Origin: Ophiostoma sp. CBS 140.51
Lineage: Eukaryota; Ascomycota; Sordariomycetes; Ophiostomatales; Ophiostomataceae
DNA: 64,000 bases
Direction of reading: 5' to 3'
Assembly (NCBI GenBank): GCA_029298735.1
Contig: JANSLP010000097.1
Location: 1-64,000, forward strand
The first letter of the stretch is position 1. Each line of letters opens with the position of its first letter. Shown here one piece after another: positions 12,875-23,411 of the stretch. A model generated the notes under the pieces. That model did not search any database. It saw only the letters and a program-made list of their open reading frames with translations, and had not been told where the DNA came from. The position numbers were made by a program, and so were the translations under genes.

Positions 12875-14590
12875 TCATTCAGCTTCATTGTTTGCATCTG
12901 TTGCATTGGTCCTGTGTGAACTCCGACTGGTCTTGGAAGCAGGTCCGCTGTCGTTGGCGTCGGCGGTTGTAAAATCTAGTGGCCGCTTTGATGCTACTCT
13001 GGATGCTGGTTCCGCTGGTGGTGCCATGGACGGCCGGGAATTTGTTTGGTCCGTCTGGTCCGTCTGGTCCGTCTGGCCCGTCTGGCCCGTCTGGCCAGTG
13101 GTATCTGGAAACACGGTTGCTGCCTCATTGGCCTCCTCGGTAGTCATTCCAACTCCACTTATCCTGGCCACATTGTTGGCCTCTGCAATCAACTCGTCAC
13201 GGAAACGTCTCGCCAGGTCTCGTGCATTTCGGTAGGCATAGACGCCCTGGCGAAACTGGTCAAACTCCTCAGTCAACAGCCAGCCACCAAGGCGCGTCAT
13301 GTGGTAGGTGGGCCGCGACTCTCCGGGCGCCGGGGCCGTAATGTGGTGACCGAATATCCTGAGCCTGTCGCTGAATAAGGTGACGCTCAGCGCCCGCACG
13401 CGGCCATCGTAGACATGGGCAGAGCGCGGCAGACCATCACGCACAGCTGCATAATTCTGCAGGCTGTGCATGGCACGCGCACCGACGGCACCATCGTAGC
13501 GCACCTGGCGTAGAGCCACAATGTCGGTGCCACTAGGGCCTTTGATCTCGACAAAGAAGTTGGGCAGTAGCGGCCGGTCCGACGCCGCGGCGGTTGGTAT
13601 AATATGGGCAGCTAGAGCCGCACGCACGTCGGGAGCGAGCTGAGAGAAGGGCGCACCATAATACATATTAGGCTTAATGGACACGATGGTATTGTTGGTG
13701 AGCGGCGTAAGGTTGTTGCAGAGAACATTGAGCGAAGGCTTGTGCTCAAACCAGTCACGCGGCCCGGCGACCAATGGCAGGATGGCAGCCACAACATCGT
13801 CTTCGTCGCGTGCGTGTTCGTAGGCATCCTGCACCATCGTAAGGCCGTCCTCGGTGACAGCGTCACGGGCTTCTTCGCGCGGTGCACGGAGGGCAGCCAT
13901 CACTTCGGCCAAGTTCGACGGCCGTGATGACTGAGCCATTCCCAAGATTTTGAAGTCGTCCATGTGAAACTCAAAGTTGCCGTCATAGGCTGACGACCTC
14001 CGCGACGACGACAGGGCTGCGGCGCTGCTACTACTCTGGCTGCTACCCGCTGCCACCGGCGCCGGGCCCTCGCCAGGCGTGAAAGGCACCTTTTTCGGAG
14101 GCATTGTTGGCAGAGAAAACTGGCATGATCAGCACGATTGTCATTGCGAATGGCAAAAGGGGGCGAAACAAAACAAAAGGAAAAGAGGCACACTCACACC
14201 ACGCAAGTCTGTCAAGTCGGGACCACCGTGCCGTGCAAATTCAGCAAGACTACTCTGTGTGGTGGATTGTTCGCGCCGTGGCGCCGGCACAGGCACCTGT
14301 CTTTCTTGGCGATTGGCAAGCCGCGTACGGCGGTTGAACTCGCGAAGAGCTCGATGTGTTAGGCAGATGGAGGATAGGCTGTCGTAGAACGAGGGCAAGA
14401 GCTTGCAGGACGCGGGTGCTTTGTTCGGCGTGGTGATATCGAGGATATTTTCCTCCTCCGCCGTTGTCAACACGCGTCTGCGTTTGGTAGGCTGCTGTGT
14501 TGCTTTGCCGTCGCTGTGTTCACATATCTCTCCACTGTTGGGCTGCTGCGCGTCGTGCAAACAATGATTTTGTATCGATGGGTGATCCAT
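12875..14590 (-). CDS. DUF7924-like conserved fungal protein
   Basis: Two exons, 14590-14198 and 14119-12875, encode about 545 residues; the 78-bp intron has donor GTGAGT and acceptor CCAG. Residues 1-131 carry a basic K-R-R-R patch, an R-R-T-R-L-A-N helix and the F-A-R-H-G-G-P-D-L-T-D-L-R-G motif that precedes the C-terminal domain in many fungal proteins of this type. The large domain holds N-F-F-V-E-I-K-G, Y-D-G-A-V-G-A-R-A-M-H-S-L-Q-N-Y and Y-H-M-T-R-L. The V-E-I-K-G strand has the E-x-K spacing of PD-(D/E)XK nucleases; that link is my inference. A TGQ/TDQ tripeptide repeat lies near the C-terminus. Function unknown; the family name is from memory. Confidence 0.75.
13047..13100. repeat. 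9-bp coding minisatellite
   Basis: Six tandem 9-base units (TGGTCCGTC and TGGCCCGTC, the last diverged) lie inside the DUF7924-like gene. On the minus strand they encode T-D-Q and T-G-Q tripeptides. Units of one sequence type are adjacent to one another, as expected from slippage. Length polymorphism between strains would be in frame. Confidence 0.9.
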
Positions 14591-15080
14591 TGTGAAAATC
14601 TTGACGGATTCCTTCAGGGCCTGATCAGGATTGATTGTTTTCCTGGCTGGCTCAAAAAGACAACCAAAAAGAAAGGGCCACCCCGCGCCACTTTCCTATC
14701 TCAGTAAGAAAATACGTCACTGGACAGAGATGTCGTCCGGAAGAAGTAGTGTGTCTTCACCTTATTTCTTGCAGAGCAATGGTGGGGCAACCTTACTCTC
14801 CTCCCATTGGCCAATATTAATTGAAGTGCAGCCACCATGCTATGCAAAGTGTTAATACAACGGACACTCCATTACGACCTTGATTGGGAGGCATATCAAC
14901 GATTGCTTGTATTAAGATAATACGAATTAAAAGAAATGACGCCAAACGGAAACCAGAAAAACAGAAACCAGAACTAAATAAAATACCCAAACGCCGTCAT
15001 TAAAAAACAAAAGAAACTGGTAGGAAACTAAACCGTGGCAATACATTGCAAAAAATAGGAATCCTGACCAAGACGCAGGC
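14591..15080. other. Intergenic region between a divergent start and a 3' end
   Basis: This 490-bp spacer holds the promoter of the DUF7924-like gene (minus strand, start at 14590) and the 3' region of the acyltransferase gene (minus strand, stop at 15081). The part near 14860-14960 is AT-rich. I see no gene. Confidence 0.6.
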
Positions 15081-16907
15081 TTAGTTTGTCCTCGGCAGCA
15101 CGGCCTCTGGCTCAGGGCCCCGGCTGGACAGCCGCTCGTACAGCAGCCGGCCCAGACTGAGGGACCACTTGTCGAGTGTGCGGGTCGCCAGGTCGGCCAG
15201 GCAAACGAGGACGAACCAAAAGGGGATGGCGGATAGGCCGACGCCCAGACCGTAGCGGACCTGGCCCTGGAGCCCCGTGAGTTTGGTGGTTTGGCGGACA
15301 AAGTAGTGGCCGGCCGTGAACAAGACGGGACCATGGGCTAGGTACATGCTGTAGCTGATTTTGCCTAGATACTGGGGGAATCGGTGGGTGAAAATGCGCT
15401 GGAGGGCGGGGGTGCAGTCGACGGTGTACACCAAAAGGGCGGCACCGATGGGGACCCAAAAGTAGTCGGTGTTGTGTGTCTTTTGGTGGTGTTGGGGCAC
15501 CCATTTGATCATGGTCTTGTAGCCCGGTGTGCCGACGGCGCCGCGGATGGCTTCGGGGGTGGACAAGATGTAAAGGCCGAGGATGAAGAAGAAGATGCCA
15601 ATGGCGGTCTGGTGACGGGAGGTAAAACGGCGGGCACGAGCGTAAAGGGCGGCGGCGGCGGCGAAACCACTGGTCGAGGGGAGGGATATTGACGTTGACG
15701 ACACGGCGGACGATGATCTAGCCTTCTCTTCCTGGGAGGCAAACTGCAGGTCGCAAATGAGCATGCCGCAGAGGAACAAAAAGTACTGCCAGTAGACGTA
15801 CTTCATGGCAAAGATGGCGAGACCAAACATGAAGGCGACCCGGACATTGGGCCGGATGCGGTTGAAGCAGGCCTGGCACAAAAACAGCATCAACGAGCAC
15901 TCAAACTCGACGGGCAACGTCCACAAGAACATGTCATAGGCATAGCGGCCGCCGCGGTTCATGTTCTTGGAAAAGGGGTCAATGAGCATCACGACGCTGG
16001 GCCACCAGTGTTCCAGCTGGCCCCAAAAGGTGCCGTCGCGGGGAGGGCGGCGCGATGGGAAAGCAACGCCGCCCCAGCCCTTGGTGCCGTACATGTCCAG
16101 GTAGGTCATGCAGGCACAGATGAATGTAATGACGACTGGCATGAAAAAGAGACGCGGCCACCGACGGAAAGTGGACGAGCCAATGGCTTCGTAGGCGTCG
16201 GCAAACTTGCCCATGCGGGACAGCTTGAGTGGTTTGTAGCTCAGGGCGTAGCCCGAGATGACAAAAAAGATGGCGACCATGGGCGGGCCGGAGATGGCAA
16301 GACGCAAAAAGGGCAGCTGGATGAGCCAATGTTCATGCTCGTTGATGCCGTAGCCGTTGTGGATGTGCCAGTTGAACCAGAGAACGCTCAAATGGTTCCA
16401 GACGACAAAGAAGGCAGCCATGCCACGCAGACCATCAAGCCAGGCAGTAGGGTGCATCTTGCGAGGTGAGGCAGCCGCGGCGGCGTCGACGGGGTGAAGG
16501 AAGGACGGCACCAGGACCTTGAACGCGCCGAGCTGGTTGAACAAAGCTGGCCACTCGGACGAGGCAGAAGACCGACCCCGTCCAACCAGTCGCCGCAGCG
16601 GATGTGTTGCCACCAGCCAGCAGAGGTAGGCAAGACGGAGAGCGATTGTGGGCAGAACAAGAGCGGCACTGATGAAGCCGCCCGCCCGTGACTTGGTAAA
16701 CCGGGCCTTTTCCCGCGGGAAGGGGAACCCGGCCTCGGCTTCCGTGTCGACATCGGTTGTGCTGCCACTGCTCGTTTCCAGGTGATCTTCTGACTCTCTC
16801 CCCTCAGTCATTGTGATTTCGTCTTTGCGTTCTTCCATCTCTTCTGCGGCGCCCTCGTTAGCAGGGACTTGGTCATAAGCTGGTCGGTTGGACCAGACGG
16901 GAGCCAT
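15081..16907 (-). CDS. Acyltransferase-3 family membrane protein
   Basis: A single exon of 608 residues from the ATG at 16905-16907 (M-A-P-V-W-S-N-R). The open frame extends 36 codons further upstream, but that part is unlike coding sequence. The N-terminal 65 residues are acidic and presumably cytosolic. The signature W-L-D-G-L-R-G-M-A-A-F-F-V-V-W-N-H at about 156-172 is the start of the acyltransferase-3 fold (PF01757), followed by about ten hydrophobic segments and Y-S-M-Y-L-A-H-G-P near the C-terminus. Proteins of this family move acyl groups onto sugars, sterols or secondary metabolites at a membrane. The acceptor here is unknown. No biosynthetic partner genes are adjacent. Confidence 0.88.
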   Translation of the reverse strand: MAPVWSNRPAYDQVPANEGAAEEMEERKDEITMTEGRESEDHLETSSGSTTDVDTEAEAGFPFPREKARFTKSRAGGFISAALVLPTIALRLAYLCWLVATHPLRRLVGRGRSSASSEWPALFNQLGAFKVLVPSFLHPVDAAAAASPRKMHPTAWLDGLRGMAAFFVVWNHLSVLWFNWHIHNGYGINEHEHWLIQLPFLRLAISGPPMVAIFFVISGYALSYKPLKLSRMGKFADAYEAIGSSTFRRWPRLFFMPVVITFICACMTYLDMYGTKGWGGVAFPSRRPPRDGTFWGQLEHWWPSVVMLIDPFSKNMNRGGRYAYDMFLWTLPVEFECSLMLFLCQACFNRIRPNVRVAFMFGLAIFAMKYVYWQYFLFLCGMLICDLQFASQEEKARSSSAVSSTSISLPSTSGFAAAAALYARARRFTSRHQTAIGIFFFILGLYILSTPEAIRGAVGTPGYKTMIKWVPQHHQKTHNTDYFWVPIGAALLVYTVDCTPALQRIFTHRFPQYLGKISYSMYLAHGPVLFTAGHYFVRQTTKLTGLQGQVRYGLGVGLSAIPFWFVLVCLADLATRTLDKWSLSLGRLLYERLSSRGPEPEAVLPRTN

Positions 16908-18852
16908 TGTGTCGGTGTGCAAGGTGAGGAGGCTAAAGTTGGTAAGGATATGTCGATATCGATGAATACGAGTCACGACTGATGACGTCGGTTGATGGTG
17001 ATGTTGATGGGTCACAGCAGGCGGGATACCTGTGTACCGGGTTGCCGGGATCGACGAGTGGGTAAGAAGGAAAGGACGGGACGGTACGACAAGGGACCAG
17101 AAAGTATTAAATGGATGGATGTAAAGGCAGACAGGTAAAAGTAAATGAACAAAAGAGAGAGAAAAAGAAGAAGAAGGAGAAAATGAATGGCAGGCAGTGC
17201 ACCCGGTATCACATGTCCGTATTTTGCGTCGTGCTCGGCCCTGGACAAAGGACTTTACGTCCAGACAAGATGGATGTCGATCGACTGGATGGAAGGAAAG
17301 ATGACGAGAGGTACGAAATTGAAAGGAGAAAAGACAGAAAAGGAGGGTTGTGTGTAGGATATTAATGAAATGGGTGATAGGGTTCGAGCAGGATCAGTAG
17401 GAATGGCAGGAACAGGAGGAACGGGCAGGAACGTGAATACGGCAGGAACGACCAGGGGGGAAATACGACAAACGTGGGAATCGGACGAAGGAGGAAGGAA
17501 CGCCCAAGACACCCAAGAAGACGAGGAAGGAAGGATTGGAATAGGGCTGTCAGCATCGCTTTCTGCTCACCAAGACCCCTGCCAGCGTTGCAGAATTGAT
17601 CTCTAAAAGGGAGTAAGCACGCAAAGGGGGGAGGAAAGGAACGCAGGCCCGTTTCTACTTTACGCCCTTTCACGCCTTTCACGCTTCTTTACGAGGTATT
17701 ATCTTTCTCACTCGCATCTTGGCACGTTCTGCACGCTCAACACATGCATGCTTGTGGATGGATGTGGATGGGGATGGATGTACATGTATGGTGCATCACA
17801 ACGCATGGAGTACATGATGCACGTCTGAAGGTCTCGCCTGTGTCGCGTCTCCAGCAAGTCTCACGCCTCGAGAGACATGCCATCGCGCCCGCCCTGCATC
17901 GCCACCTGGATGTCCCTTCGTTCTTTGCGTTCTTTGTATCCTCGCACTCTTAAACAGCTCTTGTCCCAGTTTGTATGTAATTTGTGCACTTGCAAAGTGC
18001 GCTTGGGAAAGAGCAAATTGATTGAAGGGACGAAAGAAGAGACATTATCGAGACATTTAAAGAGGGACAAAAAAGAAACACCAACAAAAAAAAACGATGG
18101 ATTAGAGGCGCCGTCGATGTCCCGTCGATGTCTGTCAAGAGTGGACCGGCCGTCGTTTGGTCGTTTGGCCGTTTGGTAAAAAAAATAAGAATGAACGGCA
18201 TGCCAGGATGGAACAAGATATCGGGTTAAAAAAAAGGACGTGTATGGACGGGACGTTGGACGTTGAAAGTACACTTAGTACTTGGAAGACACTTTAACTG
18301 TACTTGACCTTGGCGCCCACAAAATATGCTTTTCTTGGGCAAGGCTCTGATGTTCCCTTCATTGCTCGTTTGTCGAGTTTGTGCTGTTTGTACCTAGCTT
18401 GTACACATCTTTTGCCCCTCGCCTGTTTGTCAAACCAAGTAGTCCGTTTGTTTCACAATTCCCTGGCAGAGCATGTGCATTGTGCAGCGTGCCTGGTGGA
18501 TTAAACCGGGGTCTGGATGCTCAGTGTCGATCAGCATTGCCTGCCAGAATTTCAGTTCCTTCATCCTTGCTCTGATAGAGCTGCCTCTTGATATCTGTTC
18601 CTGTTTGTTGGCCCCTGTGTTGCCTTCCTTTGTCCCTGGATGGTCCCTGAAGCCACAAAGGATGTCAGGACGCCAGGATGTCAAACATAAGAAAAGTGTG
18701 GGAGCAGTGTGGGATGCAGACGCAAAATTAAGAACAAAAACAGTCCTAATACTAAATACAGGAAGAGGCGAATCCATTTACAGTAAGTGCCGCCGCGGGG
18801 CACGGTCGCAGAGCACGTTTTTCTCCTTGCCTCGAGCTTTTTTGTTCTCTAG

Positions 18853-18890
18853 GCGTTCTGGCGTTCTGGCGTTCTGACGTTCTGACGTTT
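18853..18890. repeat. 8-bp tandem repeat
   Basis: Nearly five copies of (G/A)CGTTCTG lie head to tail, the last one partial. It is non-coding and has no visible gene context. Confidence 0.85.
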
Positions 18891-19729
18891 CTCCGGTGGG
18901 TTTATGCCTGTGCGTTGGCCGCATGGGAGAAGCGAACCCGGCTCTCTGGGGCACAACGGTCGCTAACAAAACGTGCGTGCAGGTGTACAGGCGTGCGAAT
19001 GAAGGTCGTTGGACGTTGCCTGTCGTTGTTCGTCGTTGTTCATTGTCCCGTCGTCAGGCTAAGCCTCGTTGGGGCACAATTCTCAAACAAAATTGGCCAA
19101 TGCCCTCGATGCCGCCGTCGCTTTTTGCTGGTTTAAACATATGGTTTTTGACGCAAGGCTGTCGCTGGCTGCTGTCGACAAAACTCTTCATGATGCAATT
19201 GACGCAGAAAAAGAAAAGTGGTGCTCCCTGTCGCGTCAAAACGTCCGGCAGCGCCCTTCTCCCACTGTCAGTCAACCAAACAATTTTGTGCTCACTCTCA
19301 CCACCCAAAGGATCACTGTTTTCGTGCAAGGATCATTGCCAAAGCTTTTTTCTGCCGTACTGTCGCATTGGCAATGCAATCCTTCTTGCACATTTAGTGC
19401 AAATTTAATTCTCCTTTCTGTCAATCGCTTGAACACCTTGCTTTGCAGCGTATCGCTGAAAGCGTCGCGCGGCATACCAATCTTGTCCATCGGCAATGTC
19501 ACTCTGATGGATGCTTCAATTCTCTTGTATATTTAAGCTTTAATTAGTGGGTTCATTTTGTCGCTTTTCTTTTTCTTTGTTCTTTCTTTTTTTCCGTGGA
19601 GCATCGCTACTGTAGATATTTGCTTTTTCACAGTCTTAATCATTCGACGTCGAGGCACAGGCCCAGGCTCAAGACATCAACTTCATCCCTTCCCTTTAAA
19701 AGGCTCCGACTCCCTGACGCCAGACTTAT

Positions 19730-19745
19730 TACTCCGTACGGAGTA
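19730..19745. repeat. Perfect 16-bp palindrome TACTCCGTACGGAGTA
   Basis: The 16-mer equals its own reverse complement. Half sites or close variants (TACTCCGTAC and similar) occur at 5979-5988, 20569-20576, 24766-24775 and 26811-26819, always outside coding sequence. Such CCG/CGG palindromes can be Zn2Cys6 regulator sites or relics of small inverted-repeat elements; the sequence alone does not decide. Confidence 0.8.
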
Positions 19746-21689
19746 GGCTCCTCCCTTCCCGCCCTGCCATCAAAACACACACAACGGGGATTCTACATTC
19801 CTCGCAGCTGTCTTCCCTCGTCAACTGCGTGGCAGTAAGAGACAGAACTGAACGAACCTCCCTCCTTCTCACAGGGCTCCATATGGCACCACAATGGCCA
19901 ACGACAACCTGCAAACCGAAAGTCGACTCCCTTCTGGCCTTGGCTTGATGACTGTGACATGCCCCCGTAAATTGTCCCAGTTCGCTGAACGGCAGTCTCC
20001 ACCGCCTGCGCCAACCAGCACGGACAACTTGTCCTGCAGCCATGCAGCCCGCATTGCTCACCACCACACAGCTTTCATCACCTCGTATCTGTAGTCGCCT
20101 TGCGACTTTGTGTCCTTCCCTCCTTCGCTTTCTTCTTTCGGGCCAAGAATCATTCGACGTGTCCAGCCCGTCACGGCCCTCTGTTGGATTGGCTGCCGCC
20201 CTGACAGCCCCGACGATCAACAGCCCTTTTGTCGGAGCAAACGACTCTTCCTCCGCATCAGTCACCGTCTTTGATCCACGACTCACCTTTTAAAAGGAGA
20301 GGCTTTGTCGCCCTCAATTGACAGTCATCTCGCTTCCACGCGCGTTTGTCTTCTCGTATAGCGCTGCCACCTTTGATGTCCCATCCCACCGCCAAGTCTG
20401 GGCTGTAGCTGGCAAACTCCAGACCCGAAGCTTCGTTGGGGTGCCTGTCGAAAGTCAACACCGCTTGTAGACATGGTACAACGTGTCGCGTCGCGTCTCA
20501 GAATGGTGAGGCTTGTTGGTGGTCATTAAAAACACTGACAGCCAAAGGACGAGGAATGTCTTTAAGTGTACGGAGTCTCGGAGTATACGGTCTTCCATAG
20601 TGTGTACACACCGACGCTTTCCTGCCAGCCATTGATGGCGATGGAGCCTCAAAGATGGGCTGGACCTAGGGTGGCCCCTGCTGTGTAATTGTAAGAAAGG
20701 CTTCTTCTCTTCGAGGCTGGATGAACCTGATGAGAACTTCGTGCTGGAGGGTTGCATCTGTGTTGTCGGGAGTTGCCGCATTTGGTGTACTTGAGGCCAA
20801 GGAAGGGCTCACAGCCTGTCACACAACAACCGAAGTGCCAAGGTGATGGATGCACCTGAATACATGGTCCACAGGGGTAATAAATGTTAGTGCGAGTACA
20901 CAGAACAGGGAGCAAACCGTCCCCCCTGCACGTACCTTCTTTTAGTGAAATGGGTGCAAAGATACATCCATAAAATCCAATGCCCTTTCAGAGACAGACA
21001 ACTCCTTTTCTCGTCCTTTCCACCACCTCGACTCTCCAAAACCCTTGCCGAACGTCTTCTGGACGAGATGTACTTTTCTCCACTATATTTAACATTTATT
21101 ACCCCTGTTCTTGTATATCAAGGGACTGTCAACATCCAGCCTTCTTTCCAAATGTCTTTCTTTCTTTCTTGTCTTTCTGAAGAATTTTTGATGGGTTTTC
21201 CTTACCTGGTAGTCCCGAACCTTGGCAACTCCAGAGCTACATACACCGTGATTATAGAAAGCCTAACTGGCAACTGGTTGGCAGCATGCCACCGGTAGTG
21301 TCAGACAACCACAAGGGACTCGTGCTCCGAGACATGCCGGTCCCCATGGCCGCCGTTCCTTAAGATGGCGGACGCAGGAACACAGCCATACAAAAGGACA
21401 GCGTGTGCTCATGGTTGACAGTCGTGTTGTAGGCCATGAAACATTGGATGAGCAGCATGTCAAAAGACGGCCAATTGTCTAGGCAGAGGACATCGACTTT
21501 GTCGTTCCGTAGAGTGAAAGAATGTGTGATGTGAAAGAATAATGTTGATTCTGAAAATGCTAAAAAGACAAAGGAAATAAGTGAAGTATCAGTAAAAAGA
21601 GCGAATATAAATACAAATGAAAGCCCGTGTGGTGAAATGATTGACCAGAAACGCCATGTAATACACCCTGCCCACTACACCTCACCCAT

Positions 21690-23411
21690 CTATGGGAACA
21701 TCATGTCCAGTGTCTGGCCGTGAAGGCCACAGATGATGCTCGACTTGTGGTCCCGGTAGATTTCAAAGCTGGCATTGGTAAACGGCCGCCAGGGGTTCAT
21801 CTGGTTCGGCCCCGCGTCCGGCATCGACGACCGCCGCAGCGCCATGGTTTGGCTAAACGTGCTCTGCCCAAAGCCCGTGAAGTAGCTCGAGTGCAGCAGC
21901 ACCTGGAAATCCACGACAGCCTTGTTGTCCCAGGTCAGCGTCTCGTACTCGGCGGCTTCTTCCTCGCCGAGCACGTCCTCTTTGGTGTAGACCGTCAGGT
22001 TGTAGGGGGCGGCGTCGTTCTTGAAGCGGATAACCGACTCGGGCGTGCCGGCGGCCAAGTAAATGGTGGACAGGTTGCGCTTGACGGCCTCGTTGAGGTA
22101 CACAGGGACCTGGGCTTCGTAGCCGGGCCAGTGCATCTTGACGGCGTCGCTGTCGGCACGCAAGTGGGTGCCGATAAACGAGTGGGACAGGACACGACCC
22201 GGCCCCAGGTTGGTAATGAGGTTGGTATTGACGGGGGCGGGGGGAAATGACGACGCCAGTTCGACGGGTGGCACCTCCCATGAGCTCCACCGCCCGGGAG
22301 CCGGTCCGTAGATGTCGGCGTACAGCTCCGGGAACAAAATGGCATCCGACACGACCGGGCGACCAATCTTTTGCTCCAAACCCCAGAGGACCGATGCACC
22401 CAGTCTCCTGAGGTCGGGCTTGAAGCGGAACATGCGCGTAAACGCAAAGGCAAACTGCTGGTCCATGGTGGCGCGATTCCACGCAAACAGCATACCTTTG
22501 CCCAAAACGCGGACGGGTTTCTCGGGAGACATGTTGGCATACTCTTCGGGCGTGGTCTTGCGCTGCAGCCAGTCGTTGAACATGACGCGCCAGCTGCCCG
22601 TGTCGACGACGGTCTTGCGCACAATTTCCAGGCCGGGGATCTGGTGCGGCGTCAGGGTATGGCCACCCTCGAGGTTGGGGACTTCGTCGGCCGAGTGGAC
22701 GACGCGGATTTGCGGGCAGGCCTGTTTCCACGTGTCCATGAAATACTCGAGATCATAGAGAATACCCAGGTCTTTGGTTTTGCCGCGGTTGCCGTTATTA
22801 ATCAAATTGTTGTCGTCGCGGATGCCGACCCTCGGAAGAATAATGGTGGTGGCGCCCGATTCGATGCCAAACAGCATACACCCGACCCAGGTGTTGCCCA
22901 GATTGCCCAGGCCGCCCTGTGTATAGTCGCAGTGCCACACCAAACCTGGCATGGGAATGGCCATCTGGCAGCGGTTGCGGATCGGCTCCAAGTCGACGAT
23001 GCCCTCGACGGGGTTGGCCATGACGGCCTCAACGAAAGCTTCCTTTGTCAGGTTCCGTCGTGCTTCGACAAAGGGATTGGTCTTGCCGGGTCTCGACACG
23101 ACAAACACGCTCGTGGCCCAGCACATGAGCAGCAGCGCCACGGCCATGACGGCCGGTGCGATCCATCGCCAGTTGAGGCGAGGTAGGCTCGATAGCGTTG
23201 GTGGTGTTGGTTCTATTATGTTCCGCCGTGGTGAGGAGGATACCTCTTTGCTGTCTCCGGCGAGGTCATCTTCGAGGGGCACATCTTGTGATGACGATTC
23301 TTGTGACAAACGTTGGTAGGAGAAGGGTGTTGTGAGGTGTGTCTTGATGTAGTCGTAGGCACCGTTGGCCTTGCGGGCCACGTCAGTCGTGATGGCATCG
23401 ACGGCCTCCAT
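21690..23411 (-). CDS. Type II membrane O-fucosyltransferase-like protein
   Basis: A single exon of 573 residues from the ATG at 23409-23411; the open frame runs further upstream without ATG. A cytosolic N-terminus of about 80 residues is followed by one hydrophobic anchor at about 82-105 (I-A-P-A-V-M-A-V-A-L-L-L-M), giving a Golgi type II topology. The luminal part has G-G-L-G-N-L-G-N-T-W near 210-220, resembling the donor-site G-G-x-x-N of GDP-fucose transferases, and a C-terminal S-Y-F-T-G-F-G-Q-S-T-F-S followed by an Arg-containing helix, like the family's last conserved motif. The assignment is by motif resemblance; donor and acceptor are not shown. A closely related fungal-specific glycosyltransferase family is the alternative. 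Confidence 0.65.
   Translation of the reverse strand: MEAVDAITTDVARKANGAYDYIKTHLTTPFSYQRLSQESSSQDVPLEDDLAGDSKEVSSSPRRNIIEPTPPTLSSLPRLNWRWIAPAVMAVALLLMCWATSVFVVSRPGKTNPFVEARRNLTKEAFVEAVMANPVEGIVDLEPIRNRCQMAIPMPGLVWHCDYTQGGLGNLGNTWVGCMLFGIESGATTIILPRVGIRDDNNLINNGNRGKTKDLGILYDLEYFMDTWKQACPQIRVVHSADEVPNLEGGHTLTPHQIPGLEIVRKTVVDTGSWRVMFNDWLQRKTTPEEYANMSPEKPVRVLGKGMLFAWNRATMDQQFAFAFTRMFRFKPDLRRLGASVLWGLEQKIGRPVVSDAILFPELYADIYGPAPGRWSSWEVPPVELASSFPPAPVNTNLITNLGPGRVLSHSFIGTHLRADSDAVKMHWPGYEAQVPVYLNEAVKRNLSTIYLAAGTPESVIRFKNDAAPYNLTVYTKEDVLGEEEAAEYETLTWDNKAVVDFQVLLHSSYFTGFGQSTFSQTMALRRSSMPDAGPNQMNPWRPFTNASFEIYRDHKSSIICGLHGQTLDMMFP

Larger units (their letters stand above)
16908..21689. other. 4.8-kb gene desert
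   Basis: No supportable gene. The left end must carry the promoter of the acyltransferase gene. Visible structure: a purine-rich stretch around 17105-17190, ATGGATG-type repeats near 17755-17785, an 8-bp tandem repeat at 18853-18890, a perfect 16-bp palindrome at 19730-19745, and CGGAGT half sites around 20569-20588. The open frame at 19069-19536 starts without ATG and shows no family features. Confidence 0.55.

Noticed and set aside
19069..19536. 155-codon plus-strand frame in the second desert
   Set aside because: It starts without ATG and shows no conserved motif.
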